From Blastocystis sp. Blastoise (lineage: Eukaryota > Sar > Bigyra > Opalinata > Blastocystidae), in NCBI GenBank assembly GCA_039096225.1, contig JBBPEB010000006.1:169501-233500 (forward strand): a stretch of DNA of 64,000 nt, read 5' to 3'. Numbering within the stretch: position 1 is the stretch's first letter; every line of letters begins with the position of its first letter. This document shows positions 43,706 to 53,420 of the stretch, piece after piece. A program made the position numbers and the translations under genes. The notes under the pieces are model-generated. The model saw nothing but the letters and a program-made list of their open reading frames with translations. It made no database searches and was not told the origin of the DNA.

Positions 43706-45108
43706 TTTTTTGATTTATTCCCATGTTTATTTCGTTTACATTGTTGCATATATTCATAAAATGCTTTACCTTTTAATTTTTGTTTACTGCCAGCAGCACG
43801 TAATACACCACTAGCTTTATAGGGTTTATCATCTATTTGTTTAATATCTTTTGTTTTTTGAGAATTATCACTTATTAAATTATCATTTTGATTTATTTGT
43901 TGAGAATTTGCTGCTTTCTGCTTTTGATAATTTTCTAAATTTTTCCTTCTTTCTTTTAATTCTTCTTTATGATAATCACCTTCTACTTCCATTTCTTGTT
44001 TCTTAATTTCATTTTCTTCTTTCATTGTATCCCATGCTTCTTTTAATTTACCTGGTTGTGCATAATACATTATTTTAGAAGGTATTTCTTTTACCATATT
44101 CCATATATTTGGTAAATTATTTATTACACCCATGACCTCATCTGCTACTGCACCACCACGCTTTAATCTTAAATGTTCACCATCGGGAGATTCATTAAAA
44201 TCTATATATTTACGTAATTTAGACATATTTAATGGTTTTAAGCCTGCTGCACGCATTCCTTTACGGTTATCTACCATAAATTGTAAAGCATTAGCTATTT
44301 GTGGTGGAATTAATTTCCCTTTTTTATTTTTTGTTTTAAAGAATTTCCTTACAGATTTATCATCTAAAGAACCACCTCTAGAAGACTCCATCGCAGTAAT
44401 AACTCCTGATAAATTATTTTCTAATAATGTACCACCAAAGGTTTTATTTAATTTTCTATGAATTCCATTACCTTGATTACTATTGGCTATCTTCTTTATT
44501 ATATTTAATGAACCATTTACTATACCACCTTGTGAATCATTATTATCACCAGTTAACATATTACCTATATGTTCTACTGATTTACGTTTTGTAGCTTTAC
44601 CTATAGCTTTCATTGTATGACCTAAAGTTTTTGTAATTATACCACCACCTTTATTATTTTGTAATTTATTTAATTCACGACTATTATAAGCTAATCCTTT
44701 ACCTTTTATACCTATACGATTACGTGCTTTGAAATTAGTAGGATTAATCTGTGGATCATCACTAGTATGAGCTTCTTCTTGATTATCTACAGTATCATCA
44801 TATCGCCTTTTATTTATTACACCTTTTCCTACAGGTTTTGCTTGTATTAAAGCTCCTCCTGCACCTGTATTAATACCAAATTCTTTATCACGATTAACAT
44901 AAGAATTTATTTTATTTTCTATTTGATTTTTCTTTTTTAAATTTGATACTAAAAAAGATGAATTTGGACCTACTTCAAATATTAATGGATTATATTCATC
45001 TAATGTTTTTAATGGTTGAGGTTTATAAGGTCTATTTTCTTTACCAACTGCTATTTTATTTATACCAAATGCACCAGGGCTTGGCATACCTAATATACAA
45101 GTTTCCAT
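43702..45108 (-). CDS. Virion precursor polyprotein with repeated Gly-Gly sites
   Basis: 468 residues, ATG at 45108. Gly-Gly pairs occur at residues 84-85, 154-156, 194-195, 225-226, 245-246 and 318-319, for example GAGGALIQ, NKGGGIIT, SQGGIVNG, TFGGTLLE, SRGGSLDD and KRGGAVAD. Such sites resemble cut sites of adenain-like proteases. The pieces between them are basic or amphipathic: GHTMKAIGKATKRKSVEHIG is like a DNA-condensing core peptide, and EVMGVINNLPNIWNMVKEIP is like a membrane-active helix. A charged coiled coil (about 355-420) and a basic C-terminus follow. The stop is UGA at 43704-43702, directly after A_AAA_AAC, and the protease frame continues in -1. Role: a precursor of minor virion or core proteins, by inference. 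Confidence 0.6.
   Translation of the reverse strand: METCILGMPSPGAFGINKIAVGKENRPYKPQPLKTLDEYNPLIFEVGPNSSFLVSNLKKKNQIENKINSYVNRDKEFGINTGAGGALIQAKPVGKGVINKRRYDDTVDNQEEAHTSDDPQINPTNFKARNRIGIKGKGLAYNSRELNKLQNNKGGGIITKTLGHTMKAIGKATKRKSVEHIGNMLTGDNNDSQGGIVNGSLNIIKKIANSNQGNGIHRKLNKTFGGTLLENNLSGVITAMESSRGGSLDDKSVRKFFKTKNKKGKLIPPQIANALQFMVDNRKGMRAAGLKPLNMSKLRKYIDFNESPDGEHLRLKRGGAVADEVMGVINNLPNIWNMVKEIPSKIMYYAQPGKLKEAWDTMKEENEIKKQEMEVEGDYHKEELKERRKNLENYQKQKAANSQQINQNDNLISDNSQKTKDIKQIDDKPYKASGVLRAAGSKQKLKGKAFYEYMQQCKRNKHGNKSKN
43705..43711 (-). promoter_or_regulatory. Slippery heptamer for -1 ribosomal frameshifting
   Basis: On the minus strand the reading frame is TCA AAA AAC TGA, so A_AAA_AAC sits in the correct phase and its last codon abuts the UGA stop. 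A slip of -1 gives AAA AAA CTG AGA GGG and enters the protease frame, encoding LRGGG. A G-rich run (43700-43692) just downstream could pair with CTCCC at 43596-43592 or CTCC near 43605, a possible long-range stimulator. This heptamer class is among the most efficient known in eukaryotic viruses. Confidence 0.65.
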
Positions 45109-45177
45109 TATTAATAAAATATATTTTTTATAACAAAACTATTCTTTTAATAATAAATAAAATATAAATAAATAATG

Positions 45178-46017
45178 TTAATAATTTATATGTAAAATAT
45201 ATTCATCATATAATGCACCTTTACTTCTTACATATGTATTTTGACGATAAAATGATAATACTGAAGTATATTGTATATCTTTATCATCAAAAGATTTTTT
45301 CATTTCATTACTACATGATATATATACACATATAGCATCTTTCATTTCTTTCACAGTTTCTAAAAATTCATTATTTGAAAATTTATCTTTACTATAACGA
45401 TCAAATGTATTCATATAGGGTGGATCCATATAATATATACCCTTAGGATATTTCTTTATTATATCACGATAATCATCATTTAATATAGTTACATTATTAT
45501 AATTTAATAAAGATGATATTTGTAAAATATTTTCTTTATTAAATATATTTTTATTTCTTTTATATCCCCATGGAGTATTAAATTCATCTTTTTGATTTAC
45601 AGAATATATACCACAAAAACATCGTTTATTTAAAGCAATAAAGTAAGCACAACGCATCAAAGTATTTGTACAAGTATTAAATATTTTACGTAATTCATAA
45701 TAATTATCAGAAGTATCTTCTACATCATTTAATTTTTCTAATTCAACTATTAATTTTATTGGATAATCACGAATATATTTCCAACAATTTATTAAATCAG
45801 TATTAGTATCACTAATTACATATTTACGATCAGTTCTATCTTGATAATCTTGCATCATTAAATTTAAGAATACATGACCACTACCAATAAAAGGTTCAAT
45901 ATACATTGGATTTTCATTATTATTTCTAGGTACTGACTTTAAAATATCTGCTATTTGACCAGCTACTCTACGTTTACTACCAGGCCAAATAACAAAGGAT
46001 GAATACTGTTTTGACAT
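45178..46017 (-). CDS. D12-class DNA adenine N6-methyltransferase (Dam-like)
   Basis: 279 residues, ATG at 46017, a complete Dam-type enzyme. Motif X is FVIWPGSKRRVAGQI (about residues 8-22), where the WPGSKR form replaces the usual YxGGK. Motif I is YIEPFIGSGHVFLN (about 40), binding S-adenosylmethionine. Motif IV is YYMDPPYMNTF (about 195), the catalytic DPPY. These enzymes methylate the N6 of adenine, often within GATC. In a virus it could mark its own DNA or modify host chromatin; target and role are inference. It lies between the polyprotein gene and the gene at 46115-46855, all on the minus strand. Confidence 0.85.
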   Translation of the reverse strand: MSKQYSSFVIWPGSKRRVAGQIADILKSVPRNNNENPMYIEPFIGSGHVFLNLMMQDYQDRTDRKYVISDTNTDLINCWKYIRDYPIKLIVELEKLNDVEDTSDNYYELRKIFNTCTNTLMRCAYFIALNKRCFCGIYSVNQKDEFNTPWGYKRNKNIFNKENILQISSLLNYNNVTILNDDYRDIIKKYPKGIYYMDPPYMNTFDRYSKDKFSNNEFLETVKEMKDAICVYISCSNEMKKSFDDKDIQYTSVLSFYRQNTYVRSKGALYDEYILHINY

Positions 46018-46114
46018 ATAGAAATAATAATATTTTAAAACAAAACAAATATTTAAAAAAAATACATTAATAGAATAAATAAGAAATATATATAATAATA
46101 AAATAAAATAATTT

Positions 46115-46855
46115 TTAAGGTTTTATAGAACATACAGGCATAGTACTATAATGTTGATCACCTCTTTCAATAATCATCATTTGAGTTGCATATAAGTTAA
46201 AGAAATAACGAGAATTGCCATTGACTATCTTATAATTAACACTTACAGAAAAAAGCACTTTAATAGTACTACCAGGAGTTAAGAATGTTTCATTAAATTT
46301 CATAACAGAGTATTTTTCATTTCGAAAACAAGTTAATAAATTCAGTTCACAATCATAAGTATTCAAACGGACAAAACTATCTTTTAAAGGAACATTGATA
46401 GTCATAACCTTAGTAGGAGTACTCTTTAAAGGAGAATCTATATAATAAAGTAAGTTTGAAGGCCTATTAACAGATAAACAAGAACAATTATCAGAAGAAC
46501 AAGTAATACAATTGGAGTTGTCAAGAGAATAAGGATACTTCTTCATTACAAAATCCATATAGACAGCACGACTCTCAGCAGTAGGGAATAAAGACATATA
46601 TACAAAATCATCAATTGACTTAACAAGACAATTGAAGTCTTCGTTATCCATAAATAAAGTTAACTTCGAAGAAAATCCATCAGAGAAATATTTCAAAGCA
46701 AAAGGGGCAATTAAGGCGGGAGTTTGAATAAATAATCTTTTTTCTTTATAATAAACATCATACCTTTCAGAAATATTATCAATTGGGTCTAACTTAACAA
46801 GGGATAACTTCGTAGCATCAAAAGAATCTTCAGGGCGGACAATAACACTAGACAT
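46115..46855 (-). CDS. Putative ssDNA-binding or replication accessory protein
   Basis: 246 residues from the ATG at 46855 (MSSVIVRPEDSF). A frame open to an ATG at 47104 would add residues encoded by the tandem repeats, so the internal ATG is preferred. The sequence is beta-rich without low complexity, has a Cys cluster NCITCSSDNCSCL (about 125) and the strongly strand-like end LTPGSTIKVLFSVSVNYKI and YFFNLYATQMMIIERG. It faces the primase-helicase gene across the repeat region, a place suited to a replication protein. The ssDNA-binding idea is a guess from this context and from the OB-like strand pattern; no family match was established. Confidence 0.45.
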   Translation of the reverse strand: MSSVIVRPEDSFDATKLSLVKLDPIDNISERYDVYYKEKRLFIQTPALIAPFALKYFSDGFSSKLTLFMDNEDFNCLVKSIDDFVYMSLFPTAESRAVYMDFVMKKYPYSLDNSNCITCSSDNCSCLSVNRPSNLLYYIDSPLKSTPTKVMTINVPLKDSFVRLNTYDCELNLLTCFRNEKYSVMKFNETFLTPGSTIKVLFSVSVNYKIVNGNSRYFFNLYATQMMIIERGDQHYSTMPVCSIKP

Positions 46856-47362
46856 CTTCAAAAAAATTGTAAAATTCAAATAAATAAATAAATAAAATTT
46901 ATATAAATATTGCAATTGCAAAAAATAGTTGAACTGAATACTAAAAAAATAATAGTTTCCACTAAAATTTGAATTTAGCCAATCATATTTCAATATCTTT
47001 TGACAAATAGCTAAGTCATAGTGACGGAGTTTGGAGCAATATTCAAAACCACCAATTTTGGATCTTTCCGGAATGACGACGTTTGGAGCAATTTTCAAAA
47101 CCATTCATTTCGAATCTTTCCGGAATGACAACGTTTGAAACAATACTAAAAAACACATATTTTATTTTTCCTGATATGACGTCGTTTGGAGCAAATTCAA
47201 AACCACTCATTTCGAATCTTTTCGGAATGACAACGTTGAAGCAATATTCAAAACCATTTATTCTATTTTTTCCTGATATGACGAACTTTTAAACAATATT
47301 TAATTTGAATCTTTTAAAAATAATATTTAATTTATTTGAATTTTTTAAATATTTTTTTGAAA
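46856..47362. promoter_or_regulatory. Divergent promoter / candidate replication origin region
   Basis: 507 bases between the minus-strand gene starting at 46855 and the plus-strand primase-helicase starting at 47363. It holds the 51/52-bp tandem repeats (47022-47330). A repeat cluster beside the replication helicase gene is a common arrangement of viral origins, so an origin or strong bidirectional promoter is proposed. Confidence 0.5.
47022..47330. repeat. Tandem repeats of 51-52 bp, five full copies plus a degenerate sixth
   Basis: Units start TGAC at 47022, 47074, 47126, 47177, 47228 and 47279, so the period is 52, 52, 51, 51, 51. Each contains ACGTTTGGAGCAA, then ATTCAAAACCA, then TTTCGAATCTTTCCGGAA or its variant TTTTTCCTGATA. 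The two end variants alternate (CCGGAA, CCGGAA, CCTGATA, TCGGAA, CCTGATA), so the array may have grown by doubling of larger blocks. Confidence 0.9.
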
Positions 47363-50300
47363 ATGGCTGAAATTCAAAATCAAACAATTTGTAAGTATTC
47401 TACCTTCAATCAAGAAAATACTATGGATAACAGGGCTGCTACAGTTGTTCAAAACCCTTCGAAATTCTATGATTATATGTATAAATATTATTTAGATAGT
47501 AAACAACCTGGTGGAGTCCCTGAACTTAAGCATTATATTGATGTTGTGCCTACTACTGTTGAGAAAGCTTATCGTCGACTATGGTTTGATCTTGATTGTT
47601 GCCGTGAAGAAAATGAGTTCTCCGATCTATCTGATAATAATATACATATACTGATTGAACGTATTAGTCAATTGTTCTTAAAGATATATAATCCAAATAA
47701 TATGAATATTATTACTACGAAGAAGGTTGTCAATAGAAAAGAAAAAGCAAATGGTGTCTTCTATAGTTGGGGTATGCACGTCTTCACCAATTGGTTTATC
47801 AAAACAGATTTATTAACTTATATGTATAATGAAATTATTGAAGATGATATGATTAAATCTATTTGTAATACTTTACATGTGAACTCTAATGAATTTATTG
47901 ATGGAGCCGTAATTGCAAATAAGAATCGAAATAATGGTGTAATGATGCTTGGATGTTCGAAGAATAATACTCCGTCTACATATGATTTCTACGATATGTA
48001 TGAATCAAATTCTTGGCAAAAAATTAATTTTGAAAATTCTGATATAATCAAAAATGCTTATTATTCTACTCTACTTAATTATAATTCTCCTAATGATGTT
48101 TTTGTATGCTACAGTAATTATGTTTTATTTTCAGAACTATTAAATAAAAACAATGTAAAAAGATACCTTCATAAAATATTATCGTTTGATAAAGATACTA
48201 TTAATAGTTTTACTACTGCATATTCTATTACTAAAGCTTATAAAGATATTAACCCTGCTACTATGGATAATAACTCTGAAGAAGTAGATAATTACGAATT
48301 TAATTTATTAGAGCAAATACTCACACTTATTTCTGAAATAGATAATGGATATTATTTTGAATCTCATAATGAATGGTATAAGCTTATACGAGCTACAAAT
48401 AATTATAATAACTCTGAAGATACTTTGAATCTTTTTATGAATATAAGTAACTCCTGTTCTCACACTCGTAGCTTACAGAAATTCAAATCTACTTGGAATA
48501 ATACGTCTAGCTATGAATCTTATAATTATTTTAAAGATTCTTCGTATCTTTTCTTTATCTTACAAAAACACAATAAACTACCAATAGATTGTAAGAATGA
48601 TTATATCTTTTGTCATGTTATGAAATCTATATCTAGACATAATGAAGTTACTTCTCAAGCATTCGTGGAATTATTCAAAACTTTCTGCTTTAATGATCGT
48701 GTTATGGTTGAAGATATATCTAAAAAATTCGTAAAGATATATGCTTATGATGAATTCAACGTTTTAAGAAATATTCACCATTCTTATGATGTTAATTTCT
48801 TTGAATCAGAAATTACTTCTTTTGCTAATACAATTGCCGAGAACTTTCAACAAGCAAAACAATTTAAAAAAGAACTTAAGAGTCATATATTCTCTCTGAA
48901 TAAGCTTCAAAATGCCTCTAAAACAAATGAAAAAAACTATAAGGAATGGCTAGCTAGATATCAGAAAACTTACGCTATATCTTATGAAACTTTCAGAGAT
49001 ATTCATCTCAAACATAGAGAAAATGTTATTTATACAAATGTCGGTTTTGTTGTTCCGCTAACAAATGCCCTTGAACCAACCGTTGTAGATGATTGGACAG
49101 CTGAATTCCCTGGAGCACAATATCACCTTTTACATTCTCCTTCTTATGATGTAATTCCCTATGAAAAAGAAGATATTATCTTTGAAGAAATGATTATTAA
49201 TGCACAAATTGTCCCTAAAACAAAACATGTACCTGAAGACTTTGATGCTATAAAACAATTTCAAAGACATGTATTACGTTATTGTGGAGGCGACGGTGAT
49301 TACGCAGATGCTATGATGCAAATCATTTGTCAATCACTCTATTGTTGTTCCGATCACACTTGGTGTTATATCCTATATGGCACTTCTGGAGCCAATGGAA
49401 AAACTATAACTACTGATATTATGAAAAATATTCTAGGTAATAATCAATGTATTCCCGTGAATCCTGATAACTTTGAAGAAACTTCAGCTTCTCCATTTCT
49501 ACTTAATTTACATAATAAAACTATGTATTATATGAATGAACTTAGTGAACATTCAGGAGGGTTTAAGAAATCGGTAAATCCCCTAGAATCTCGTATATTC
49601 AAGGAATTATGCGAAAAGAAATCAGACGCTACCGCTCGTCTTCTTCACTCTAATGTTATTCAAACCTATAATTATACGGGAATTCTCTTTGTTACCTCTA
49701 ATATTCAACCTACTGCCGTAAATGCCGGACCTTTAGAACGTAGAGTCGTCTTCTTACCGTCACTTTGCCGCTATTTACCACCTTCCTCAGTAACTCTCTA
49801 TGAACCTAAAGGAGATTATTTAACCAAGAGAAAACGATATAATACAGAGGAAGAAATCCAAATAGCCGTGAATCAAGGTCTTCTAGCTAAAAAGAAAAAT
49901 CACTATCCAATGGATCCTAATGTATCTTTTCTGTTTAAAAAACATACTAATGCTATATTCTCTTGGTTAATCTTCCATTATCTTGAACGTAGCTTACGTC
50001 TTAATATGGATATGTTACAAGGAATTCAAGCAATTGCCACGTGCAAAGAAGATTTCTTAGAAAAGTGTTCTTCTGGATATAATATGAAAGATTTTGTCAA
50101 GGCTAAATTACAAATAGATCCTTTCTTTATTAACGTCGTATCTTTAGAAGATATCTTTATCGCTTATAAAGATTTTAATAAAGATGCGAAGTTCACTATC
50201 CAAACAAATCTAGATAAATTTTTCAAACAATTGTGTACTGCATTTCTGGCAAACTCCGAATTCTACGAAATTGATATGTTGGATTACCGTAGAACTCATC

Positions 50301-50527
50301 AAAGCGAATACTATAAGGATCACACTGCTATAGGTATTAAAGGTATTCTTATTGATAAATCCTATAATTATAGTGTTAATATGAAAAAATTCACGGAAGA
50401 TTACCGTATAAGTACCTCTGTAGTGAATATTGTCGGCTTTGACGCTAATTTATTCTCCAAAAATGTCAAAAAATTAAAAATATTTTATGAAAATAAAGAG
50501 TATTATGCTCCTTATTTTGGTTATTAA
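47363..50527 (+). CDS. Primase-helicase (archaeo-eukaryotic primase plus SF3 helicase)
   Basis: 1054 residues from the ATG at 47363; the longer frame from 47336 starts at TTG. N-terminal part: RLWFDLDCCREENEF (about 72) has the hhDhD metal-binding pattern of archaeo-eukaryotic primases, followed by WGMHVFTNW with a candidate catalytic His (about 140). C-terminal part: SF3 Walker A YGTSGANGKTITTD (about 675), Walker B MYYMNELSE (about 725), motif C GILFVTSN (about 775) and AGPLERRVVFLP with the arginine finger (about 790). This D5-like fusion opens and primes viral replication forks in large DNA viruses, virophages and Polinton-like viruses. A Cys/His middle region is present. It is the rightmost gene and reads toward the right inverted repeat. 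Confidence 0.85.
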   Translation: MAEIQNQTICKYSTFNQENTMDNRAATVVQNPSKFYDYMYKYYLDSKQPGGVPELKHYIDVVPTTVEKAYRRLWFDLDCCREENEFSDLSDNNIHILIERISQLFLKIYNPNNMNIITTKKVVNRKEKANGVFYSWGMHVFTNWFIKTDLLTYMYNEIIEDDMIKSICNTLHVNSNEFIDGAVIANKNRNNGVMMLGCSKNNTPSTYDFYDMYESNSWQKINFENSDIIKNAYYSTLLNYNSPNDVFVCYSNYVLFSELLNKNNVKRYLHKILSFDKDTINSFTTAYSITKAYKDINPATMDNNSEEVDNYEFNLLEQILTLISEIDNGYYFESHNEWYKLIRATNNYNNSEDTLNLFMNISNSCSHTRSLQKFKSTWNNTSSYESYNYFKDSSYLFFILQKHNKLPIDCKNDYIFCHVMKSISRHNEVTSQAFVELFKTFCFNDRVMVEDISKKFVKIYAYDEFNVLRNIHHSYDVNFFESEITSFANTIAENFQQAKQFKKELKSHIFSLNKLQNASKTNEKNYKEWLARYQKTYAISYETFRDIHLKHRENVIYTNVGFVVPLTNALEPTVVDDWTAEFPGAQYHLLHSPSYDVIPYEKEDIIFEEMIINAQIVPKTKHVPEDFDAIKQFQRHVLRYCGGDGDYADAMMQIICQSLYCCSDHTWCYILYGTSGANGKTITTDIMKNILGNNQCIPVNPDNFEETSASPFLLNLHNKTMYYMNELSEHSGGFKKSVNPLESRIFKELCEKKSDATARLLHSNVIQTYNYTGILFVTSNIQPTAVNAGPLERRVVFLPSLCRYLPPSSVTLYEPKGDYLTKRKRYNTEEEIQIAVNQGLLAKKKNHYPMDPNVSFLFKKHTNAIFSWLIFHYLERSLRLNMDMLQGIQAIATCKEDFLEKCSSGYNMKDFVKAKLQIDPFFINVVSLEDIFIAYKDFNKDAKFTIQTNLDKFFKQLCTAFLANSEFYEIDMLDYRRTHQSEYYKDHTAIGIKGILIDKSYNYSVNMKKFTEDYRISTSVVNIVGFDANLFSKNVKKLKIFYENKEYYAPYFGY

Positions 50528-50587
50528 TTTTTTTTTATTTTTATTTAATTTGTTTGGTTTAAAAGAAAAAATAATAAAAATATAAAC

Positions 50588-50672
50588 TGAGACCTGGCAT
50601 ATCAGGTGGATACGACGATATGTTGAAAAATATACATATAAGGGTTCTATCCCCGGTTATGTCGGGTCTTTT
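50588..50672 (+). terminator. Hairpin cluster with T-run after the primase-helicase gene
   Basis: After the stop at 50527 come ACCTG-GCATAT-CAGGT, CGAC(G)ATA pairing with TATGTCG, and GGG-TTCTAT-CCC, closed by AGACC/GGTCT and followed by six T residues at about 50668-50674. This dense set of helices may end transcription or be a small structured RNA. Only pairing was judged, without energy calculation. Confidence 0.4.
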
Positions 50673-50717
50673 TTATTTATTTAAAATAATCCATAATAAA
50701 AATAACAAAGAAAAAAT

Positions 50718-51075
50718 AGAGCCAGTTTTGAATTTTTTTTCCCCAAACTCTTTAGATATAAGGGGCTAAATGACTATATGACTATATGGATTTCATATAG
50801 TCATTTATCAAAAATATATTTTATAATATTAGATTTTTAGAAATCGATGACGCACACCCCAAATCGACCAATCAAATCACTTTAAAATTACTTTTTTGAT
50901 TATTTTTAAAACTACCCTTACTTTTATCACTTCCCCATGTTTCGGAAGTTTTAATAATACTTCAGCCGAGATCTCCAGCACTCGTCTATTACCCCTGATC
51001 GGAAAATCAGTATGATTTTCCGATACAGGGGTAATATCGAGTGAAATACTGGAGATCGAAGAGCGGAAGTATTAT
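50718..51075 (-). repeat. Right terminal inverted repeat of the virus
   Basis: Reverse complement of 25697-26053, with one extra base in a C-run (CCCC against GGG on the left). Its outer 122 bases are the terminal palindrome. Confidence 0.95.
50954..51075. repeat. Terminal imperfect palindrome (hairpin), right end
   Basis: Mirror copy of 25697-25818. The inner loop and the bulges are the same as at the left end when read inward, so the two ends are in the same flip state. Confidence 0.9.
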
Positions 51076-51428
51076 ACTTTCAATTTTATGGGTATTAATA
51101 ATTTTTAAAATGATAAAACTTTCGATTCTAAGAAATTCCCATGAAAATAATTTTATGATTTTTAACCACCAATAATGAAAATCATTTCTTTTGTCGTCTC
51201 TTCCCTAGAAATAAATGAATATATTCACGATTATTGCATTTTTCAAAATAAAGGGAGAAATACAAAATTAATAATTACAACTATTCAATTTTGTTTTTCT
51301 AAATAACTAGTCAATAAGCTAATATGTATGTTTTTTTTGTTTGATTTCTTTTTTTGCTTTTAGTATTCTATTATTATTTTTATATATATATTTTAATATA
51401 GATAATCACAGCTTGATTCCAAAAGACT
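51076..51428. other. Spacer between the virus and the PP1 gene
   Basis: 353 AT-rich bases that include the PP1 promoter and 5' UTR. Nothing else seen. Confidence 0.6.
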
Positions 51429-52942
<1,514 letters not shown>

Positions 52943-53420
52943 TATATATATATATATATTGTTTCTTATTGTTAACATTTTTTTAGTACTACGTATGTCA
53001 TTATTTAATACATTTATATATATTTATATCAATACACTATTTTTTTATATGTCTATTCAATTTATTATTATAAAACTGACTTTTTCACATGATTTTTTTT
53101 CTTTTTTTTGTTGTTGTTGAATCTTTTTAAATACTCTTTTTCTTTCCTAATATATATTTATATATTTATCAATATGTATTATGAAATAGATGTGTATCAT
53201 TATTATATATACTATTATCCTTTTGTTTTATTTCTTTTTATTTTCTTATATTTCAATCAATTTATCAAATAACTCTATTTTGTCATTTAATAACGATATG
53301 TATATAAAACAAGTATTTATCTCTAAACATTACAAATTTTTAACTGAAATTACAATAATTAAAAAAAAACGAAAAATATATATGTCTAATTTAATATATA
53401 AATAAAATAATCATTTATGT
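52943..53420. other. Convergent intergenic region
   Basis: 478 AT-rich bases between the ends of PP1 (plus) and the Asn-rich gene (minus). Short frames here are not credible; the 3' UTRs of both genes must lie in it. Confidence 0.6.

Larger units (their letters stand above)
25697..51075. mobile_element. Integrated Polinton-like virus, 25.4 kb, with terminal inverted repeats
   Basis: The element is delimited by inverted repeats 25697-26053 and 50718-51075, which differ in the compared stretch by little more than one G in a G-run. Inside are the hallmark virion genes of the Polinton-like/virophage world: primase-SF3 helicase, A32-type ATPase, capsid-like proteins, a putative adenain-like protease, plus two tyrosine recombinases and an adenine methyltransferase. 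All hallmark frames are open, so the copy may be functional. No protein-primed family B polymerase and no retroviral-type integrase were found, which separates it from classical Mavericks/Polintons. No convincing target-site duplication is present. It sits between the USP gene and 353 bp upstream of the PP1 start codon. Confidence 0.9.

Noticed and set aside
46856-47104. N-terminal extension of the 246-residue protein to an ATG at 47104
   Set aside because: It would be translated from the 51/52-bp tandem repeats; the internal ATG at 46855 gives a clean protein.
47336-47362. Start of the primase-helicase at 47336
   Set aside because: That codon is TTG; the first ATG in frame is at 47363. The same reasoning moved the recombinase 2 start from 30797 to 30782.
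27471-50527. Family B DNA polymerase or retroviral-type integrase in the virus
   Set aside because: No frame shows polymerase motifs (such as YGDTDS) or a DDE core; replication and integration seem to rest on the primase-helicase and the recombinases.
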